A DNA stretch of 64,000 nucleotides, from contig NC_060112.1 of assembly GCF_021155765.1 (NCBI RefSeq), positions 2,542,001 to 2,606,000 on the forward strand. Reading direction: 5' to 3'. The number at the start of each line of letters is the position of its first letter. The first letter of the stretch is position 1. Shown here one piece after another: positions 63,001 through 64,000 of this stretch. The translations under genes were made by a program, and so were the position numbers. The DNA comes from Diprion similis. Lineage: Eukaryota; Arthropoda; Insecta; Hymenoptera; Diprionidae. The notes beneath the pieces were generated by a model that was not told where the DNA came from, ran no database searches, and worked only from the letters and a program-made list of their open reading frames with translations.

Positions 63001-64000
63001 AGTGAAACTTGAGCAATTAAAGCCTCATTTTGGCAAAAAGTGGAGCGTTTTTTTACTTTTTCATAATTTGGAAAAGAATTTTACAGGTTGGTTACCACCC
63101 ACAGAAATTGACCAAATTTTCACAGTTGCATGGAATGGATCAAACTATCCGGTATGATGCCACTCGGCGGTGATGAAACACACATTTTTAGCCCAGTTCC
63201 ATGAGATTTGATGGTGAAATGACGAAATGGCAGCTGATCTGGTTTTCGATTACGAAGAATACCAAAATCTCTTTTTGGCGACACTTGTTACCGATCTTTC
63301 ACGCCTGCCGGTAATTTTTTACCGACATTACACGCATACATTACCGGCATGCGCGTAATGTCGATAACAAATGTCGCCAAAATGAGATTTCGGTGTACTT
63401 CGTAATCGAAAACCAGATCAGCTGCCATTTCGTCATTTCACCATCAAATCTCATAGGACTGGGCTAAAAATGTGTGTTTCATCACCGCCAAGTGGCATCA
63501 TACCGGATAGTTCAATCCATTCCGTGCAACTGTGAAAATTTGGCCAATTTCTGTGGGTGGTAACCAATCTGTAAAATTTTTTTCCAACTTTTGAAAAAGT
63601 AAAAAGACGCTCCACTTTTTGCCAAAATGAGGCGTTTTGCATCCCCGCGTTTTCGAAGTGTACAACGTGTCTTTATAAGCACCTTAATGGCTGGCGATGT
63701 AGCCGACGCGACGTGAGAGATTGTGAGTCATTGTCACTTAACTCGTTTAGAATCGAACTCGCGTTTTGTTTTGGACCACAAACAAGTTAGCCGATAAGGA
63801 AAGGTGTTAATGAACATCACTGCAGACATTATTATTCGCATAAATAAATTTCGTGCGTACCGTGCGGACTTACCGATATTGCATTTGTTCAGAACGAGTT
63901 CTTCGATCGGCAGATTTTCGTGGGATAAATTTATCAGCCCGAGACTCAGGCTGGCTAAGTTCGCGTTTTCGCATTTCGCGTAAATTCCATTATCGCTACC
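57081..64000 (-). CDS. Large extracellular leucine-rich-repeat protein with GPI-like tail (partial, 5' end outside window)
   Basis: Eleven minus-strand exons join in phase to 1044 residues: 64000-63874 (running off the window), 62761-62474, 61660-61423, 61253-61007, 60680-60429, 60357-60041, 59942-59645, 59052-58572, 58440-58177, 57806-57578 and 57474-57081. The first visible part (IYAKCENANLASLSLGLINL) is an LRR N-cap-like region. It is followed by more than 25 LRRs with the xxLxxLxLSxNxI pattern, for example LQILNVSHNSMHSVPRQTFP. A cysteine-rich C-cap (NPLHCDCYVRPLRRWL) and a roughly 130-residue beta-rich region (SWKVTWFVSSRDDIGDFYVV) resembling a fibronectin-type fold follow. The end is a hydrophobic stretch with almost no tail (FFTLVTCFAFVRLP), suggesting a GPI anchor. 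It belongs to the chaoptin/artichoke/convoluted group; total length would fit Drosophila convoluted (tracheal lumen matrix) best, but that is a guess. Confidence 0.9.
57904..58018. repeat. Short inverted repeat in an LRR-gene intron
   Basis: TAAGCGCCATCTTATGACG at about 57910-57928 is repeated in reverse complement by CGTCATAAAATGGCGC at about 57997-58012, with a ~70-base loop. It lies in the intron between exons 58440-58177 and 57806-57578. Confidence 0.55.
59225..59325. repeat. Short palindromic (hairpin, MITE-like) repeat, copy 2
   Basis: ATTTTACTTTTCACATATCC on the left pairs with GGAAAATGTGAAAAGTAAAA on the right, around CATTCTGATTGGTTGACTAA. It is the same palindrome as at 1915-2025. 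It lies in the intron between exons 59645 and 59052 of the LRR gene. Confidence 0.75.
61799..62206. repeat. Foldback element, ~410 bp, in an LRR-gene intron
   Basis: The left arm (about 61799-61950, starting AACAAGGAAAGTATCCCGGG) is repeated in reverse complement by the right arm (about 62040-62206, reverse complement starting AACAAGGAAGGTATCCCAGG). Internal landmarks pair in order: TTTTTGTAATAT, GGGGTGAAACCAC versus GTGTGAAACCACC, and GGCATGTCAA on both. Arms are about 150 bp at roughly 80-85 percent identity by eye. No coding capacity is visible. Confidence 0.8.
62842..63814. mobile_element. Long foldback/MITE-like element, ~970 bp, in an LRR-gene intron
   Basis: Nearly the whole segment is one inverted repeat. 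The left terminus (CATTAAAGCTTTTCCCATAC then GGCTAACTTATTTGCGATCC) is matched in reverse complement by the right terminus (CATTAACACCTTTCCTTATC then GGCTAACTTGTTTGTGGTCC). Long inner blocks pair almost perfectly, for example GGTTACCACCCACAGAAATT and GATGAAACACACATTTTTAG. The axis is near 63330, at ACCGGCATGCGCGTAATGTC. Arms are about 440-470 bp with a few indels. There is no transposase frame, so this would be a non-autonomous element. Confidence 0.8.

Noticed and set aside
62948-63642. Two short frames (plus 62948-63157, minus 63642-63451) as a transposon protein
   Set aside because: They are the same inverted-repeat sequence read on the two strands, and have no transposase motif; they are by-products of the palindrome.
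1-64000. CRISPR arrays, defence islands, viral genes, tRNA and rRNA genes
   Set aside because: No regularly spaced repeat-spacer pattern, no phage or viral protein motifs, and no cloverleaf with A/B boxes was found by reading both strands.

Overview
This is a stretch of insect nuclear genome. It has intron-rich genes with short GT-AG introns, AT-rich intergenic DNA full of microsatellites, and arthropod-type gene families (M13 neprilysin, ZP-domain cuticle-type protein, large extracellular LRR protein). I think Hymenoptera is most likely, possibly a sawfly-like lineage, but the sequence alone does not prove that. No prokaryotic, CRISPR or viral gene system is visible, and I saw no tRNA or rRNA gene.

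Layout. 0.35-5.2 kb: two VOPP1/WBP1-type small membrane proteins with WW-ligand PPxY motifs, head to head (one short on minus, one with a very long tail on plus). 7.2-13.6 kb: a small hypothetical reading frame, then a 13-exon M13 metallopeptidase (neprilysin-like). 16.9-18.1 kb: TACO1/YebC-type mitochondrial translation factor. 18.4-21.1 kb, convergent: PINX1 with an unusually long charged tail. 26.1-29.0 kb, minus: CTD-type phosphatase CTDSPL2. 32.7-35.6 kb, minus: NOG1 (GTPBP4), sharing a roughly 440-bp divergent promoter with MCCC2 (36.0-38.7 kb, plus). 42.2-52.9 kb, minus: ZP-domain protein of 412 aa with a 7.5-kb first intron and a GPI-like tail. 57.1-64.0 kb and beyond, minus: a large LRR ectodomain protein with a GPI-like tail, whose 5' end lies outside the window.

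I rebuilt the exon structures by hand from splice sites and reading phase. For NOG1, MCCC2, TACO1, PINX1, CTDSPL2, the M13 gene and the ZP gene, all phases close and the summed coding length is a multiple of three, so I consider these models reliable. NOG1 and PINX1 act in nucleolar and ribosome (or telomerase) biology. TACO1 and MCCC2 are mitochondrial. The grouping looks like ordinary insect gene order rather than an operon-like system.

The least explained material is a set of palindromic, foldback or MITE-like repeats. At least three families are present in more than one copy or as near-perfect long inverted repeats: 62842-63814 with a partial relative at 2208-2330; 61799-62206; a ~100-bp hairpin at 1915-2025 and 59225-59325; and a hairpin at 50925-51115 with a relative at 38880-38995. 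Several sit in introns of the LRR gene and could form long intronic hairpins in its pre-mRNA.
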